The notes: generated by a model not told the origin, from the sequence alone. Positions 35,227-54,457 are shown, counted from the stretch's first letter. The stretch is 64,000 bases of DNA from Corynebacterium occultum (GCF_009734425.1 NZ_CP046455.1:2914001-2978000); one strand, 5' to 3'. Program-made: numbers and translations.

Positions 35227-35269
35227 GAGGTTGAGAAAGTGGGGAACCAGGGGTTCCCCGACAGTCCGG

Positions 35270-35542
35270 CTAGACCTTCTTCCTCCCGGTGAAGAACTGC
35301 ACGATGCTCAGCAGAATCACTGCACCGACCAGACAGGTGATGAAGCTGAAGATCCAGCCAGCACCCTCAACATCAACATTGAAGAGGTAGAGAATGAAGC
35401 CGCCCAGCAGCCCGCCAGCAATACCGGCAATGATATTAGCGAGCAAACCCATCTGGGCATTCTTGCCCTTAATCATGGAAGCTACCCAGCCTGCTAGGCC
35501 GCCGATGACAATCCAGCCAATGATTCCAAGTCCAAGTGCCAT
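35270..35542 (-). CDS. GlsB/YeaQ/YmgE-family stress membrane protein
   Basis: 90 residues with three membrane helices: GIIGWIVIGGLAGWVASMI, GLLANIIAGIAGGLLGGFIL and FSFITCLVGAVILLSIV. The glycine-rich pattern is that of transglycosylase-associated proteins. GAGGAG precedes the ATG at 35542. Usually stress-induced; biochemical role unknown. It lies beside a universal stress protein gene on the same strand, each with its own terminator. Confidence 0.88.
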   Translation of the reverse strand: MALGLGIIGWIVIGGLAGWVASMIKGKNAQMGLLANIIAGIAGGLLGGFILYLFNVDVEGAGWIFSFITCLVGAVILLSIVQFFTGRKKV

Positions 35543-35868
35543 TTTCTGCTCCTCAATTTTTCCGCAGCGAAGTGATGCAATTTCCAAGACACGAAGGATT
35601 TCCTCCTGGGATTTCCTCCTGCCACTACTCCAGCTTGTCAGCTTGCACCGGAAACCGCTCCCTGGTTTCCGAAATGATTTCAAATCGAAACCTAAACATA
35701 AACTTTCATTGACCTTTATTCCACCTCCAAAAACTGCCCTGAACTGTGCCAAGGACACTTCGGCCGGGTTGCTGACCGAAGAGGTGCAGGACCTCGGGAA
35801 ACGCCTGGGTCAAGCGTGCCGAGGATGGTCGGATGGTCGTTTAAAAGCGAAGAAGCTTCGGAAAAGAC
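35543..35868. other. intergenic region between uspA and GlsB-like gene
   Basis: About 325 bp containing only upstream control DNA of the GlsB-like gene; short ORFs here lack start signals. No RNA gene recognised. Confidence 0.4.
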
Positions 35869-35909
35869 ACAACCTCCGTGCCCCCGGGGAGAACCGGGGG
35901 ACGGAGGTT
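35869..35909 (-). terminator. terminator of the universal stress protein gene
   Basis: CAACCTCCGT/ACGGAGGTTG plus CCCCCGG/CCGGGGG with one bulged G and a 6-nt loop; TTTT follows on the minus strand. Confidence 0.85.
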
Positions 35910-35926
35910 GCGTGTCGGGAATGGGA

Positions 35927-36835
35927 CTACTTCTTGGGGTGGCCCTCCGGACGGACAACCATCATCGGGCAGGGAGCGGACTGGAGCAGCGCGCGGGAGG
36001 TGGAGCCCAGCAGCATGCCCTTGAAGCCACCACGGCCGTGGGAGCCGACAACCAGGAGCTGAGCGCCCTCGGCCTGCTCAACCAGGGCACGGACCGGGCG
36101 GTCCCTGGTGATGACCTTCTTCACCGGGACAGCCGGGAACTTGTCGATCAGGGGCTGCAGACGCTCAGTGAGCAGCTCGGACTGCTCGCGCTCAACCTCC
36201 TCCCACTGCTGCTGTGCAGCGGAGAGGCCGGCGAGAGAAGCCTGGACCTGCATGTCCATCCAGGTGTGAACCGCAACCAGCTCAGAGCCGCGGGCCGCAG
36301 CCTCAGTGAAGGCGTACTCGGTGGCACGCTGGGAGACATCGGAACCATCCACACCGACGACGATCGGACCGTACTTGGTGTTTTCGTTGACGTGGTTGTC
36401 CTGACGAACCACCACGACCGGGCAGGAGGCGTGGCTGACCACTGCGGCAGAAACTGAACCCATCACCATGCCGGAGAGTCCCCCGAGGCCCCGGGAGCCC
36501 ATGACGATCATGGTGACGTCGTGGGACATGTCCAGCAGCATATCGATCGGGCTGCCCTCAGCGATGGTGTGTCCGATCTTCAGCTCCGGAGCAACCTCAT
36601 GGGCGATGTTGCGGGCCTCATCGACCTTTTCCAGGGTCTCGGCCTGGAGGTCATCGAACAGCTCCTGCGGGGGAACCATGCCTTCGGCGTAGAGGAACTG
36701 AGGCATGGTGTAGCTGGCGGCCAGACGCAGGGGAATGCCACGTTTATTAGCGGTATTTGCCGCCCAGCGAACCGCAACCTGAGAGGCCTCGGAGCCATCA
36801 ACTGCAACGACGACGATATCTTCCTTGGTGGTCAT
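35927..36835 (-). CDS. universal stress protein, tandem UspA domains
   Basis: 302 residues made of two Usp domains (about 1-150 and 155-300). Each has the ATP-binding loop: GSRGLGGLSGMVMGSVS near 115 and GSHGRGGFKGMLLGSTS near 270. Both start with a VVVAVDGS/IVVGVDGS strand. Cytoplasmic stress protein. AGGAGAAAGG precedes the start at 36835; TACAAT on the minus strand (36940-36935) is a likely -10 with a leader of about 95 nt. Confidence 0.92.
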   Translation of the reverse strand: MTTKEDIVVVAVDGSEASQVAVRWAANTANKRGIPLRLAASYTMPQFLYAEGMVPPQELFDDLQAETLEKVDEARNIAHEVAPELKIGHTIAEGSPIDMLLDMSHDVTMIVMGSRGLGGLSGMVMGSVSAAVVSHASCPVVVVRQDNHVNENTKYGPIVVGVDGSDVSQRATEYAFTEAAARGSELVAVHTWMDMQVQASLAGLSAAQQQWEEVEREQSELLTERLQPLIDKFPAVPVKKVITRDRPVRALVEQAEGAQLLVVGSHGRGGFKGMLLGSTSRALLQSAPCPMMVVRPEGHPKK

Positions 36836-36934
36836 GATCAGCGACCTTTCTCCTTCGAACTGTTGCACGGTTTCACCATGTTCACGAAAGCCTACGCTCA
36901 GATCTCGGATCCCACGGTTTCCGTCTCACTACCC

Positions 36935-36940
36935 ATTGTA
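36935..36940 (-). promoter_or_regulatory. -10 box of the universal stress protein gene
   Basis: TACAAT read on the minus strand; no convincing -35. Confidence 0.4.
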
Positions 36941-36993
36941 TCCGCTCTCAGCTCATATTAAATGGGACTTGGTTATTCCCCTCATAAATTAAA

Positions 36994-37028
36994 CCCCTCG
37001 GACTACCATTGCTGGCTGCACCGAGGGG
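36994..37028 (-). terminator. terminator after the 48-aa ORF
   Basis: CCCCTCG/CGAGGGG stem followed by TTTAATTTAT on the minus strand, 77 nt past the ORF stop. Confidence 0.55.
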
Positions 37029-37104
37029 CGGGTTAAGCTGGAGGAATATGTCTTGGTGACACAGGAGCGGCCGAAAAAGTTGTTCTCCGGTCGCGGAACA
37101 GGTT

Positions 37105-37251
37105 TTAGAGCGGGATCTCAACCGGGGTAGCCGGGTCTGCGTTGGAAGGGTAGGAGAGGTTGTAGAGCACCTCACCGACGCTGGCGATGATCGCGCCAAT
37201 GCCCTCAGAGAAAAATTCGATAACCGGAGCAAGGATCTCTTCAAAGTTCAT
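37105..37251 (-). CDS. 48-aa amphipathic/hydrophobic small protein
   Basis: Starts MNFEEILAPVIEFFSEGIG, continues with a small-residue helix (AIIASVGEVLYNL) and ends in a polar SYPSNADPATPVEIPL tail. It has no signal peptide. TAATCT lies 7 nt before the ATG (leaderless) and a terminator follows, so it is an independent gene. Size and composition recall the short corynebacterial porin-type peptides (PorA/PorH), but no direct match was recognised. Confidence 0.6.
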   Translation of the reverse strand: MNFEEILAPVIEFFSEGIGAIIASVGEVLYNLSYPSNADPATPVEIPL

Positions 37252-38239
37252 GAGTAGAAGATTAGTACAACGTCTCGGTAAGGTGCCACCGCTTCCCATT
37301 AAGGATGGGCTCAACGCCTCCCGGGTGAGGGTGCCCGAGGAGGCAGCAGGCATCAGCGCCCGCGATTTCGTGGAGCACCTGATCAACTCACAACGCCACC
37401 GCAGCCCCCAGGATGATGCTGCAGCGCTCGACAGACGCTTCGTGGAGGAACTGGTGGTGGACAACCGCTCCCAGCCGTATACGCCCGATGAGCCCCTGCC
37501 CGCGGGAGCGGATGTCTGGTTCTACCGTGTTCCCGCTGAAGAACCCCACGTCCCCTTTGAATGCGAGATCATCCATCAGGATGAAAATATTCTCGTGGTG
37601 GACAAACCCTCTTACCTCGCGACCATGCCACGTGGCCGCCACATCACCGAGACCGCTCTGGTTCGGATGCGCCGCAGTACCGGCATCCAGGAGCTCTCCC
37701 CCGCCCACCGCCTCGACCGGTTGACCTCCGGGGTGCTGGTGTTCACCGCGAAACCCGAGGTCCGAGGCGCCTACCAGACGCTCTTCGCCCGCCGGGAGGC
37801 CATGAAGACCTATCTGGCGGTGGCTGATCACGACTCCTCCCTGGACCCCACCCAGGGCCCCATCCTCTGGGAGAGCCGGATGGAGAAGACCCCCGGCCAT
37901 ATCAAGGGAGAGATCGTCGAGGGCGAGCCCAATGCCCTCACCTGGCTGACGAAGGTCACACCGGTCAGCGATGAGGAGCAGGCGGCGCTGGAAGCCGTGC
38001 ACGGCCCCCTGGCCCGGCAGGCGCATTATGAGCTCAAGCCGGAGACCGGCAAGACCCACCAGTTGCGACTGCACATGTGGGCCGCCGGCATTCCCATCCT
38101 CGGGGACCCCGTGTACCCCCGCGTCTACACGGAGGAAGAGGAGGACATGTCGATCCCGATGCACCTCAACGCCCGGGAACTCACCTTCACCGACCCCTTC
38201 AGTGGGGAGCTCCGCATCTTCCGTTCCACCAGGATCTAA
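37250..38239 (+). CDS. RluA-family pseudouridine synthase
   Basis: 329 residues. The catalytic aspartate is in HRLDRLTSGVLVF (near residue 153), with the later KTHQLRLHMWAAGIPILGDPVYP block, both RluA hallmarks. There is no S4 domain. It isomerises uridine in rRNA or tRNA. Its ATG overlaps that of the divergent 48-aa ORF; no good ribosome site is visible at this start. Confidence 0.88.
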   Translation: MSRRLVQRLGKVPPLPIKDGLNASRVRVPEEAAGISARDFVEHLINSQRHRSPQDDAAALDRRFVEELVVDNRSQPYTPDEPLPAGADVWFYRVPAEEPHVPFECEIIHQDENILVVDKPSYLATMPRGRHITETALVRMRRSTGIQELSPAHRLDRLTSGVLVFTAKPEVRGAYQTLFARREAMKTYLAVADHDSSLDPTQGPILWESRMEKTPGHIKGEIVEGEPNALTWLTKVTPVSDEEQAALEAVHGPLARQAHYELKPETGKTHQLRLHMWAAGIPILGDPVYPRVYTEEEEDMSIPMHLNARELTFTDPFSGELRIFRSTRI

Positions 38240-38354
38240 CCCCAGACCGGGGTTGCTCACCGACAGCTACCCGCTTATCGACGCCCCCCTGGACCAAGGC
38301 CTCAGGCAAAGAGAAGGCAGGCCTTTGGAAGGGGATATGGAAACCCAAAAAAGA

Positions 38355-38390
38355 CGGGGTGTTCAAGGAATAAAATCCTTGAACACCCCG
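38355..38390. terminator. terminator of rRNA operon 1 (bidirectional)
   Basis: Perfect 15-bp stem CGGGGTGTTCAAGGA/TCCTTGAACACCCCG; TCTTTTTT follows on the minus strand and CCTTTGTTTC on the plus strand. Confidence 0.85.
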
Positions 38391-38414
38391 CCTTTGTTTC
38401 TTGCATGAAGTTAA

Positions 38415-38533
38415 AGGTTGGCAGCGACCTACTCTCCCACACCCTCCCAGGTGCAGTACCATCAGCGCGAACGGGCTTAGCTTCCGGGTTCGGAAAGGGA
38501 CCGGGCGTGACCCCGCCGCAATAAACCACCAAC
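38415..38533 (-). rRNA. 5S ribosomal RNA, operon 1
   Basis: Recognised from conserved blocks (CCGAACCCGGAAGCTAAG, GATGGTACTGC) and from pairing of GUUGG at the 5' end with CCAAC at the 3' end. Ends approximate by a few nt. Confidence 0.93.
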
Positions 38534-38679
38534 ACACTCAAACAACACGAACCAACCACACCCCACCACACAGGGGGATGCGTGTCGTGTCAGACACTGC
38601 ACAGTGGACGCGAAGCAACCCTCAAGATCACTCGTTACAAGTTACGCACAACCACCAACCCCAAGGGCCAGCAGATATA

Positions 38680-43630
<4,951 letters not shown>

Positions 43631-44262
43631 AACCAACACCCCGAAGGACGCCGATCAATCAGACTGAAAAGCCCGACAACCTGACAAACAAACCACGACC
43701 CACCCCCCACAAAGAGGAACAGGCCACTGGCAATTCATCCAAAAAATTACTGATCAACCATCAGACCCCCCCTTCCCTGACGGGGAAAAACAAACGGGGA
43801 TCCGACATAAAAACTTAGTCAACCATACCGACTGACCCCACCCCGAAAGATGCGGCCCATGATTTACAGTGCAAGCAACGATCTCTCACACCCGGTATGA
43901 CCCGACCCACCACACCCAAACCGGATGCAGGCAGGCCACGACAAACAAAAAATAAAATGGCACACTATTGAGTTCTCACACAACACAACCACACCACCCA
44001 CACCCACCACCACACAGTGACAGTCAATGAGGATCCCTGCAGCTCGTTAATTATCCCGCCAACGAAGAATGTTTTCCTACCGCCACACGAGGAACACACT
44101 GTGCTCCGGGGCGTTGTCGGTCTCGCTGACTCACATAAATATACTCACCACCCCACCAAATGACAAAACGCCAGCTCATGGCCACTAAATGACAATGCCA
44201 TAGGACCATTCACCTGCCAAGAGAATCTGCAGTTCCCTTTGCCGTCTATTTAAAAACATTCT
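43631..44262 (-). other. rRNA operon 1 leader and promoter region
   Basis: Non-coding. It carries a boxA-like element and, further up, TTGACT (minus, 44037-44032). Identical to operon 2 up to 44139, where the two diverge abruptly. Confidence 0.6.
43958..43984 (-). promoter_or_regulatory. rRNA antitermination (boxA-like) site, operon 1
   Basis: Minus-strand GTTGTGTGAGAACTCAATA resembles the actinobacterial rrn boxA region; repeated before 23S. Confidence 0.55.
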
Positions 44263-44793
44263 TCACCCTCCAGAGCATCTCGAGAAGAAGCAGAGGCGAT
44301 TTGGGTTCGACAGAGACCGGGGATGCAGCGTGTAGCACTCAGTGGGGATTCCCATCTCTGCCAAGGCTCTCGACGGTAAATGCTGAAAGGACACTTCGAT
44401 GAGCTGGGTCATCTCCCGGGCCCAGACAGGAGTGTCTTCGATCGCCTTCGGCAGGAAGGCCACGATGGTGAGCACGCCATACATGTCTTTGGACTGAGCC
44501 GGGGTTCCGAAGTCCTGGAAGTATCCTTTAATGCCTTGAGCATCAGATACGTCTTTGGCACCGAAAGTCCAGTCCTCCAAAGGAGCATGGTGGGCGGGGA
44601 GGTTGCAGACCACCAAGAGTTGGTGGAGCCAGCCGTCGAGGTTGCTCGGACGTGGTTTTCTTTTCCGCGGCGAATCGTTCAAACCGAGATCTCGGGCAAG
44701 GTCTCGCTGATCGGTAGAGTGCAGCTGAGCAAACAGCTTGGACAGATCAGAGAAGTCAAGCAGCTCCGTCCATGCCCAGACTGGGAGATGACC
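44263..44793 (-). pseudogene. Abi_2 abortive-infection gene, 3' part
   Basis: C-terminal half of an Abi_2 (AbiD/AbiF) protein: GHLPVWAWTELLDFSDLSKLF, WLHQLLVVCNLPAHHAPLEDW (the RN..AHH.RLW-type core) and LAEMGIP near the end. It is cut at codon level by the IS21 element at 44794 and continues at 47436. A chance ORF runs out of the IS end into this fragment. Abi_2 proteins stop phage growth by killing or arresting the cell; they have a HEPN-like RN..AH motif. Confidence 0.7.
44787..44793. repeat. target-site duplication, left copy
   Basis: GATGACC, identical to 47436-47442. Confidence 0.75.
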
Positions 44794-44890
44794 TGTTTGG
44801 GACGTGCTTCCAGTAGCGCGGTTCTGACGATCCGATAGCACCCGGATGAGCACCGGATAGCGGTGCCTAGTCCGGGTACCGGCGGGGCTA

Positions 44891-45640
44891 TTATGCGTCG
44901 GCGAGGTGTCGGCGCATGTTCGGCCCGTCGAGTGCGACGATCTCGGCGTTGGCCACGATCCGGTTGAGGATCGACTCGGCGATCACCGCGTCATGCAGGG
45001 ATTTGTACCAGTCCTGCGGCTCGAACTGGGAGGTGACCAGGGTCGAGCCACGGCCGTCCCGGGCCGCGAGGATGTTGAGCAGCTCCGCGACGGTGTGCTG
45101 GTTGATGGGCGTGATGAGGAAGTCATCGAGGACCAGCAGGTCGCAGTTGTGCAGGTCGGTGAGGAAATCCAGCCGCTTCTGCGAGGAGGGGTCCATGACC
45201 GCGAGTTGGTTGGCGAGATCATCGAGTCTGAAGAACCGGGCGGTGTAGAACTTCCGGCACGCGGCGTTGAGCAGCGCCAGCGCGAGGTAAGTCTTGCCGA
45301 CGCTGGATTTTCCCAGGATGACCATGTTGTGGGTCTGGTCGATCCATTGACAGCTGGACAGCCGTGCGATTAGCTCACGATTGAGGTTGCGGTCGGGAAG
45401 GTAGCGGATTTCTTCTACGCAGGCGTCAGGGTTTGGCGATCTGGATGCCTTGAGTAGTTTCTGGGTCCGGCGTTGCTCCCTGGCCGTGATCTCCTTATCC
45501 AGGGCGTGGAAGATCTTCTGTGAGAACGTCCACTCATCGCAGGCGGGGTCGTTGGCCAGGTCGATGACGGTTTTGCCGAAGGCGGTCATTCGTAGCTGGG
45601 TGAACAACGTCATGTCGGCGTCGGTGAGGTGTCGATCCAT
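44891..45640 (-). CDS. istB: IS21 helper ATPase IstB
   Basis: 249 residues. AAA+ ATPase with Walker A GKSSVGKTYLA and Walker B LLVLDDFLITP, sensor region LVTSQFEPQDW. It assembles on target DNA and recruits IstA. Its ATG shares one base with the istA stop (TAATG), giving translational coupling. Confidence 0.92.
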   Translation of the reverse strand: MDRHLTDADMTLFTQLRMTAFGKTVIDLANDPACDEWTFSQKIFHALDKEITAREQRRTQKLLKASRSPNPDACVEEIRYLPDRNLNRELIARLSSCQWIDQTHNMVILGKSSVGKTYLALALLNAACRKFYTARFFRLDDLANQLAVMDPSSQKRLDFLTDLHNCDLLVLDDFLITPINQHTVAELLNILAARDGRGSTLVTSQFEPQDWYKSLHDAVIAESILNRIVANAEIVALDGPNMRRHLADA

Positions 45641-47268
45641 TACGCCTGACCTCCTTTATCGTGGGTGGGATCTGTCTTTTTCAGCAGGGCGTCAAGGCTG
45701 AAGTGCTCAGGGCCGGCCAGGTGCGCACCGGAGGTGTCCCGTGAGCCTGGGGCCGGGTCGATGCGTGGGGCCGGCGGCGGCGCAGCATCTGTGGTTGTGG
45801 GCCGGGCATGGGCTTGGGCACGCAACCCCGCCAGGTGTTGCTTGACTGCGGTGTAGCTGATCGCCCGCGGGCGATCAGCGTCGAGCAGGTGTCGGCAGGC
45901 CTGTTCCAGTAGTGCCTTGTTGTCGCCTTTGCCCAGGGCGAGGATGTTTTGGCAGGTGCGATATCCCTGGGCTTCGATCGGGCGGGCATCGAGCACGCTG
46001 GTGATCGCGGCGACGGTGTGGGGTCCGATCTTGTGGGCCTGACGCAGGAAATACGCCCTGGACCACAGGTCCGAAGACTGCTGATGCTGGTCAGGAACAT
46101 GATCGGGGTCGGTGACGTAGGCATGCTGGCGCGGGGAGACGGTATGGGTGGCGATGATGTCTGCGTCGCACATGATGGTCAGGCGGTCGCCGGTGATCTT
46201 CACATCGACATGCCGGCCGGCGAAGGTGTGGGGCACCGAGTACTTCACCGTGGCGATTTCGATGTGGTAATCACGGTTGACCTTGGATTTGCGCCAGGTC
46301 ACCGGCTGCCAGCGGGATTCGGGCAGCCCAAGCAGTTCCGGCCGCTCATGCTCATCGAACAGATCCTTACGGCTGATCTGCTGTCCGCGAAACGGTGTTC
46401 TGGTGTTGATCGCGGTGATCTGGTCGGCTACCGCAGCATTGAGGTCATCCAGACTGGCGAATCGCCGGTCCGCGAGCCGGTTGATTACCCAGTTGGTCAC
46501 GATCTTGACGCCGGCTTCGACGTTGCCTTTGTCCTGCGGTTTCACCGGCCTGGTCGGTACCGCGGCGGTGTGATGGTGTTCGAGGAAGTCCCGGTAGGCG
46601 CGGTTGACGTCCCGGGCCCGGTCCCCACGAGCGATCTGATTCGATGCGGTGGAGGCGTTGTCCGGGATGACAACCTGCGCGATGCCGCCGAAGAACTCGA
46701 AGGCCTGCTGGTGGGCGTCCAACCAGTTCGGGGATTTCTCATCGAGATAACCGCGAGCAAAGACCATCCCGGAGTACGGCAACGAGGCCACAAACACCGA
46801 CACCTTGGTCTTGCGCCCGGTGATGGGATCAAAGACAGCCATCTTCGTGCCTGCCCAGTCGACCTGCATCGTGTGGCCGGGAGCGTGGGTGATCCGCATG
46901 GTCAGGTCATTGACGTCGACGTACTCGCCGATGATCTGGCAGAACCGCTGATAGCTATAGTGCCGCTGACCAGGGGCGCGGTCCGTGTCGAGGTAGTCAG
47001 CCCACAACACGCGCAGAGGCAGTTTCTTCTTGCCCGAGCGTTTGGTGACCATTGCGGCCACGTCGAAGGCGACGAACTCATCCGAGGGCGTCTTGCGTCC
47101 GTCGGTGAACAAGGCGTCGAGTTCTTCTGCGGTGAGGTTTTTCACCTGGGCGGTGGAGGTAAAGCCCTGCTCTTGGCAGATTCTCTTCGCTTTCGCGATG
47201 GTGGTGTGTGAGCATCCCGCCCAGGCTTCGATCTGTCGGTAGGACAGATTCTGGATCAATAGTGACAT
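45640..47268 (-). CDS. istA: IS21 transposase IstA
   Basis: 542 residues from the ATG at 47268. N-terminal HTH (SYRQIEAWAGCSHTTIAKAKR); DDE core with Asp in MQVDWAG, Asp in VIPDNAS and Glu in KGNVEAGVK; C-terminal beta domain (VKYSVPHTFAGRHVDVKI). Intact. Catalyses transposition with IstB. Confidence 0.93.
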   Translation of the reverse strand: MSLLIQNLSYRQIEAWAGCSHTTIAKAKRICQEQGFTSTAQVKNLTAEELDALFTDGRKTPSDEFVAFDVAAMVTKRSGKKKLPLRVLWADYLDTDRAPGQRHYSYQRFCQIIGEYVDVNDLTMRITHAPGHTMQVDWAGTKMAVFDPITGRKTKVSVFVASLPYSGMVFARGYLDEKSPNWLDAHQQAFEFFGGIAQVVIPDNASTASNQIARGDRARDVNRAYRDFLEHHHTAAVPTRPVKPQDKGNVEAGVKIVTNWVINRLADRRFASLDDLNAAVADQITAINTRTPFRGQQISRKDLFDEHERPELLGLPESRWQPVTWRKSKVNRDYHIEIATVKYSVPHTFAGRHVDVKITGDRLTIMCDADIIATHTVSPRQHAYVTDPDHVPDQHQQSSDLWSRAYFLRQAHKIGPHTVAAITSVLDARPIEAQGYRTCQNILALGKGDNKALLEQACRHLLDADRPRAISYTAVKQHLAGLRAQAHARPTTTDAAPPPAPRIDPAPGSRDTSGAHLAGPEHFSLDALLKKTDPTHDKGGQA

Positions 47269-47309
47269 CACCAATCGGTGAGTGCGTCACGGTGTCTCCT
47301 CTTCGAGGT

Positions 47310-47337
47310 CCACACGCAGCCGAATTACTGCGTGTGG
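47310..47337 (-). repeat. hairpin in istA leader
   Basis: Perfect 10-bp stem CCACACGCAG/CTGCGTGTGG, between the IS end and istA. Confidence 0.6.
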
Positions 47338-47435
47338 CCCTGAGATCACCACAGACCACCGGGTCCCGCTATCCGAAGCTCATACCGGTGCTATCCGATC
47401 GTCAGAACCGCGCTACTAAAAGCACGTCCCTAACA

Positions 47436-47568
47436 GATGACCGCCGTAATGGACTGAATGATGCAGGGCGACCTCATCGTTTCCGCCAAGTGCTTGATCG
47501 GCATGGTGGTAGATTACCTTTCCCAGCATCCTGCTGGTTTCAAGGTGTCCACCAACCCGGATTTTCGT
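47436..47568 (-). pseudogene. Abi_2 gene, 5'-side fragment
   Basis: Reading on in the same frame upstream of the IS gives MLGKVIYHHADQALGGNDE then VALHHSVHYGG, joining GHLPVWAW after removal of the IS and one duplication. A stop at 47569 blocks the frame, and the N-terminal half is missing, so the gene was probably already truncated. Confidence 0.55.
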
Positions 47569-47757
47569 CTAGAGAAAAACGAAGACCCTGAGTCCAGTCG
47601 TCCCGGCTGGGGCCCAAGGCATCCTTCCGACCCTGTCGTAACAGGTGGCAATGTCTTTAGTGCAGAACTAGTGCCTCCGCTATTCAGAAAGCATCCGCAG
47701 GCCCTCTGAGGGTGTGCAATCAGAGTTGCCGGGAGACAGCCTCAGCCAGGAAGAAAC

Positions 47758-48495
47758 TCACCAGAAGAAGTTTGCGTCACCTTCCGATTCATTCTTCTCC
47801 CCACGTGCCGGCCTCAGCACTCTCGGATCACTGACTGTCACCATGTCCACCCCTGCCCTCTCGACTATCCTCAACGCTTCTTCATCCCGGACGGTCCAAC
47901 ATCCAACCTTGATGCCACGGGCCTGAAGAGTCATAATCATCGAGATTTCCAGTGCCTTCACTGAGGGAAGGAATGCGGCTGCGTTGGCTTCTCCCAGTTC
48001 CTCAAAAATCTCCAAATCAAATATTCGTGCTGGCTCCCGGAGCACACCCAGTCGGATCTTCGGTACGCGGGCAGCAAGTTCGCTGAGAATAATGTCGTGG
48101 AAGCTGATGCAGAGCACCCTCTCAAGGTCTTCTGGTCTAAATTCAAATAGCTCCGCAAGTGCCGGCACCGCTCCTGCCGCTTTCACCTCAACTTGGAGGG
48201 GAAGACTCACTTCCTCGAGGACCTCTTCAAGGGTGGGAATTCTGCTGCCATCCTGGAGGGTGATCGCCTTGATCTCTGACAGGGTCAGGGAAGCGATCGG
48301 AGAATCCAGATATGGGGAGTCGGCACTTCCGACTCTGACAGCCGTAGTGTCATGAATGACAACGATTTTGTTATCCCGGGAAGCGTGGACGTCAAGCTCA
48401 ATGGCATCAGCCCCAAGGGCTTCGGCCATCCGAAAACTTTCGAGGCTGTTCTCCAGCGCCAGGTCCTCCGCACCGCGATGCGCGACAATCTTCAT
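47758..48495 (-). CDS. second glycerophosphodiester phosphodiesterase
   Basis: 245 residues from MKIVAHRGAEDLALENS: AHRG catalytic motif, IELDVHASRDNKIVVIHD metal-binding block, VEVKAAG and GCWTVRDEEA, the whole GDPD barrel. Alternative ATG at 48510. It is distinct from the copy at 11372 and lies isolated between rRNA operons with lower GC, suggesting later acquisition. Cytoplasmic. Confidence 0.88.
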   Translation of the reverse strand: MKIVAHRGAEDLALENSLESFRMAEALGADAIELDVHASRDNKIVVIHDTTAVRVGSADSPYLDSPIASLTLSEIKAITLQDGSRIPTLEEVLEEVSLPLQVEVKAAGAVPALAELFEFRPEDLERVLCISFHDIILSELAARVPKIRLGVLREPARIFDLEIFEELGEANAAAFLPSVKALEISMIMTLQARGIKVGCWTVRDEEALRIVERAGVDMVTVSDPRVLRPARGEKNESEGDANFFW

Positions 48496-48722
48496 CTTCT
48501 CTGACTCCATTTCCAGGGCGGATATCTGCTGATGAAGATAACAGCGGGGAACCTGGCCCGCTGGAAAAGAACTCATTTTATACAGAAGAAACCTTTCCGG
48601 AGACTTCATCAATGGCTCTTTCGACCCGGGGAGAGAGATCCCTGCCGGCGGTCTGCCTGCAGCTCAATCAAGCGCTTCTCGACGCCCGTGTTTCCTGCGC
48701 TCCCGCATCGAAACTCCCCTGT

Positions 48723-48915
48723 TTGTGGTGGTTCTGTAGTGGTCGGCCCCACCATCTACCTGCCCCACCATCCAGGCCAGACACCCCATAACGTCACATG
48801 ACGAAACCCCCACCACACCCAACCACCCTCTGGGCAACACAAAAAGAGGTAGGCCCCGGGAAGAGAAACCATGTTCTCTTCCCGGGGCCTACCCCTTATT
48901 TTTTCTTGCATGAAG
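48723..48915. repeat. extended 3' flank shared by rRNA operons 2 and 3
   Basis: About 193 bp nearly identical to 62258-62450 (one base differs near the terminator) but absent from operon 1. Confidence 0.8.
48848..48893 (-). terminator. terminator of rRNA operon 2
   Basis: Perfect 20-bp stem with ACCATG loop; TCTTTTTGTG follows on the minus strand. Confidence 0.88.
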
Positions 48916-48919
48916 TTAA

Positions 48920-49038
48920 AGGTTGGCAGCGACCTACTCTCCCACACCCTCCCAGGTGCAGTACCATCAGCGCGAACGGGCTTAGCTTCCGGGTTCGGAA
49001 AGGGACCGGGCGTGACCCCGCCGCAATAAACCACCAAC
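48920..49038 (-). rRNA. 5S ribosomal RNA, operon 2
   Basis: Identical to operon 1 copy. Confidence 0.93.
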
Positions 49039-49179
49039 ACACTCAAACAACACGAACCAACCACACCCCACGGTGGGGTGCGTGTCGTGTCAGACACTGC
49101 ACAGTGGACGCGAAGCAACCCTCAAGATCACTCGTTACAAGTTACGCACAACCACCAACCCCAAGGGCCAGCAGATATA

Positions 49180-54130
<4,951 letters not shown>

Positions 54131-54457
54131 AACCAACACCCCGAAGGACGCCGATCAATCAGACTGAAAAGCCCGACAACCTGACAAACAAACCACGACC
54201 CACCCCCCACAAAGAGGAACAGGCCACTGGCAATTCATCCAAAAAATTACTGATCAACCATCAGACCCCCCCTTCCCTGACGGGGAAAAACAAACGGGGA
54301 TCCGACATAAAAACTTAGTCAACCATACCGACTGACCCCACCCCGAAAGATGCGGCCCATGATTTACAGTGCAAGCAACGATCTCTCACACCCGGTATGA
54401 CCCGACCCACCACACCCAAACCGGATGCAGGCAGGCCACGACAAACAAAAAATAAAA

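Larger units (their letters stand above)
44794..47435. mobile_element. complete IS21-family insertion sequence
   Basis: 2,642 bp with ends TG...CA, imperfect terminal inverted repeats of about 74 bp (outer TGTTTGGGACGTGC and TGTTAGGGACGTGC) containing internal repeats around GGATAGC, the istA-istB pair with one-base overlap, and 7-bp target duplication GATGACC. All genes look intact, so it may be active. Confidence 0.88.
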
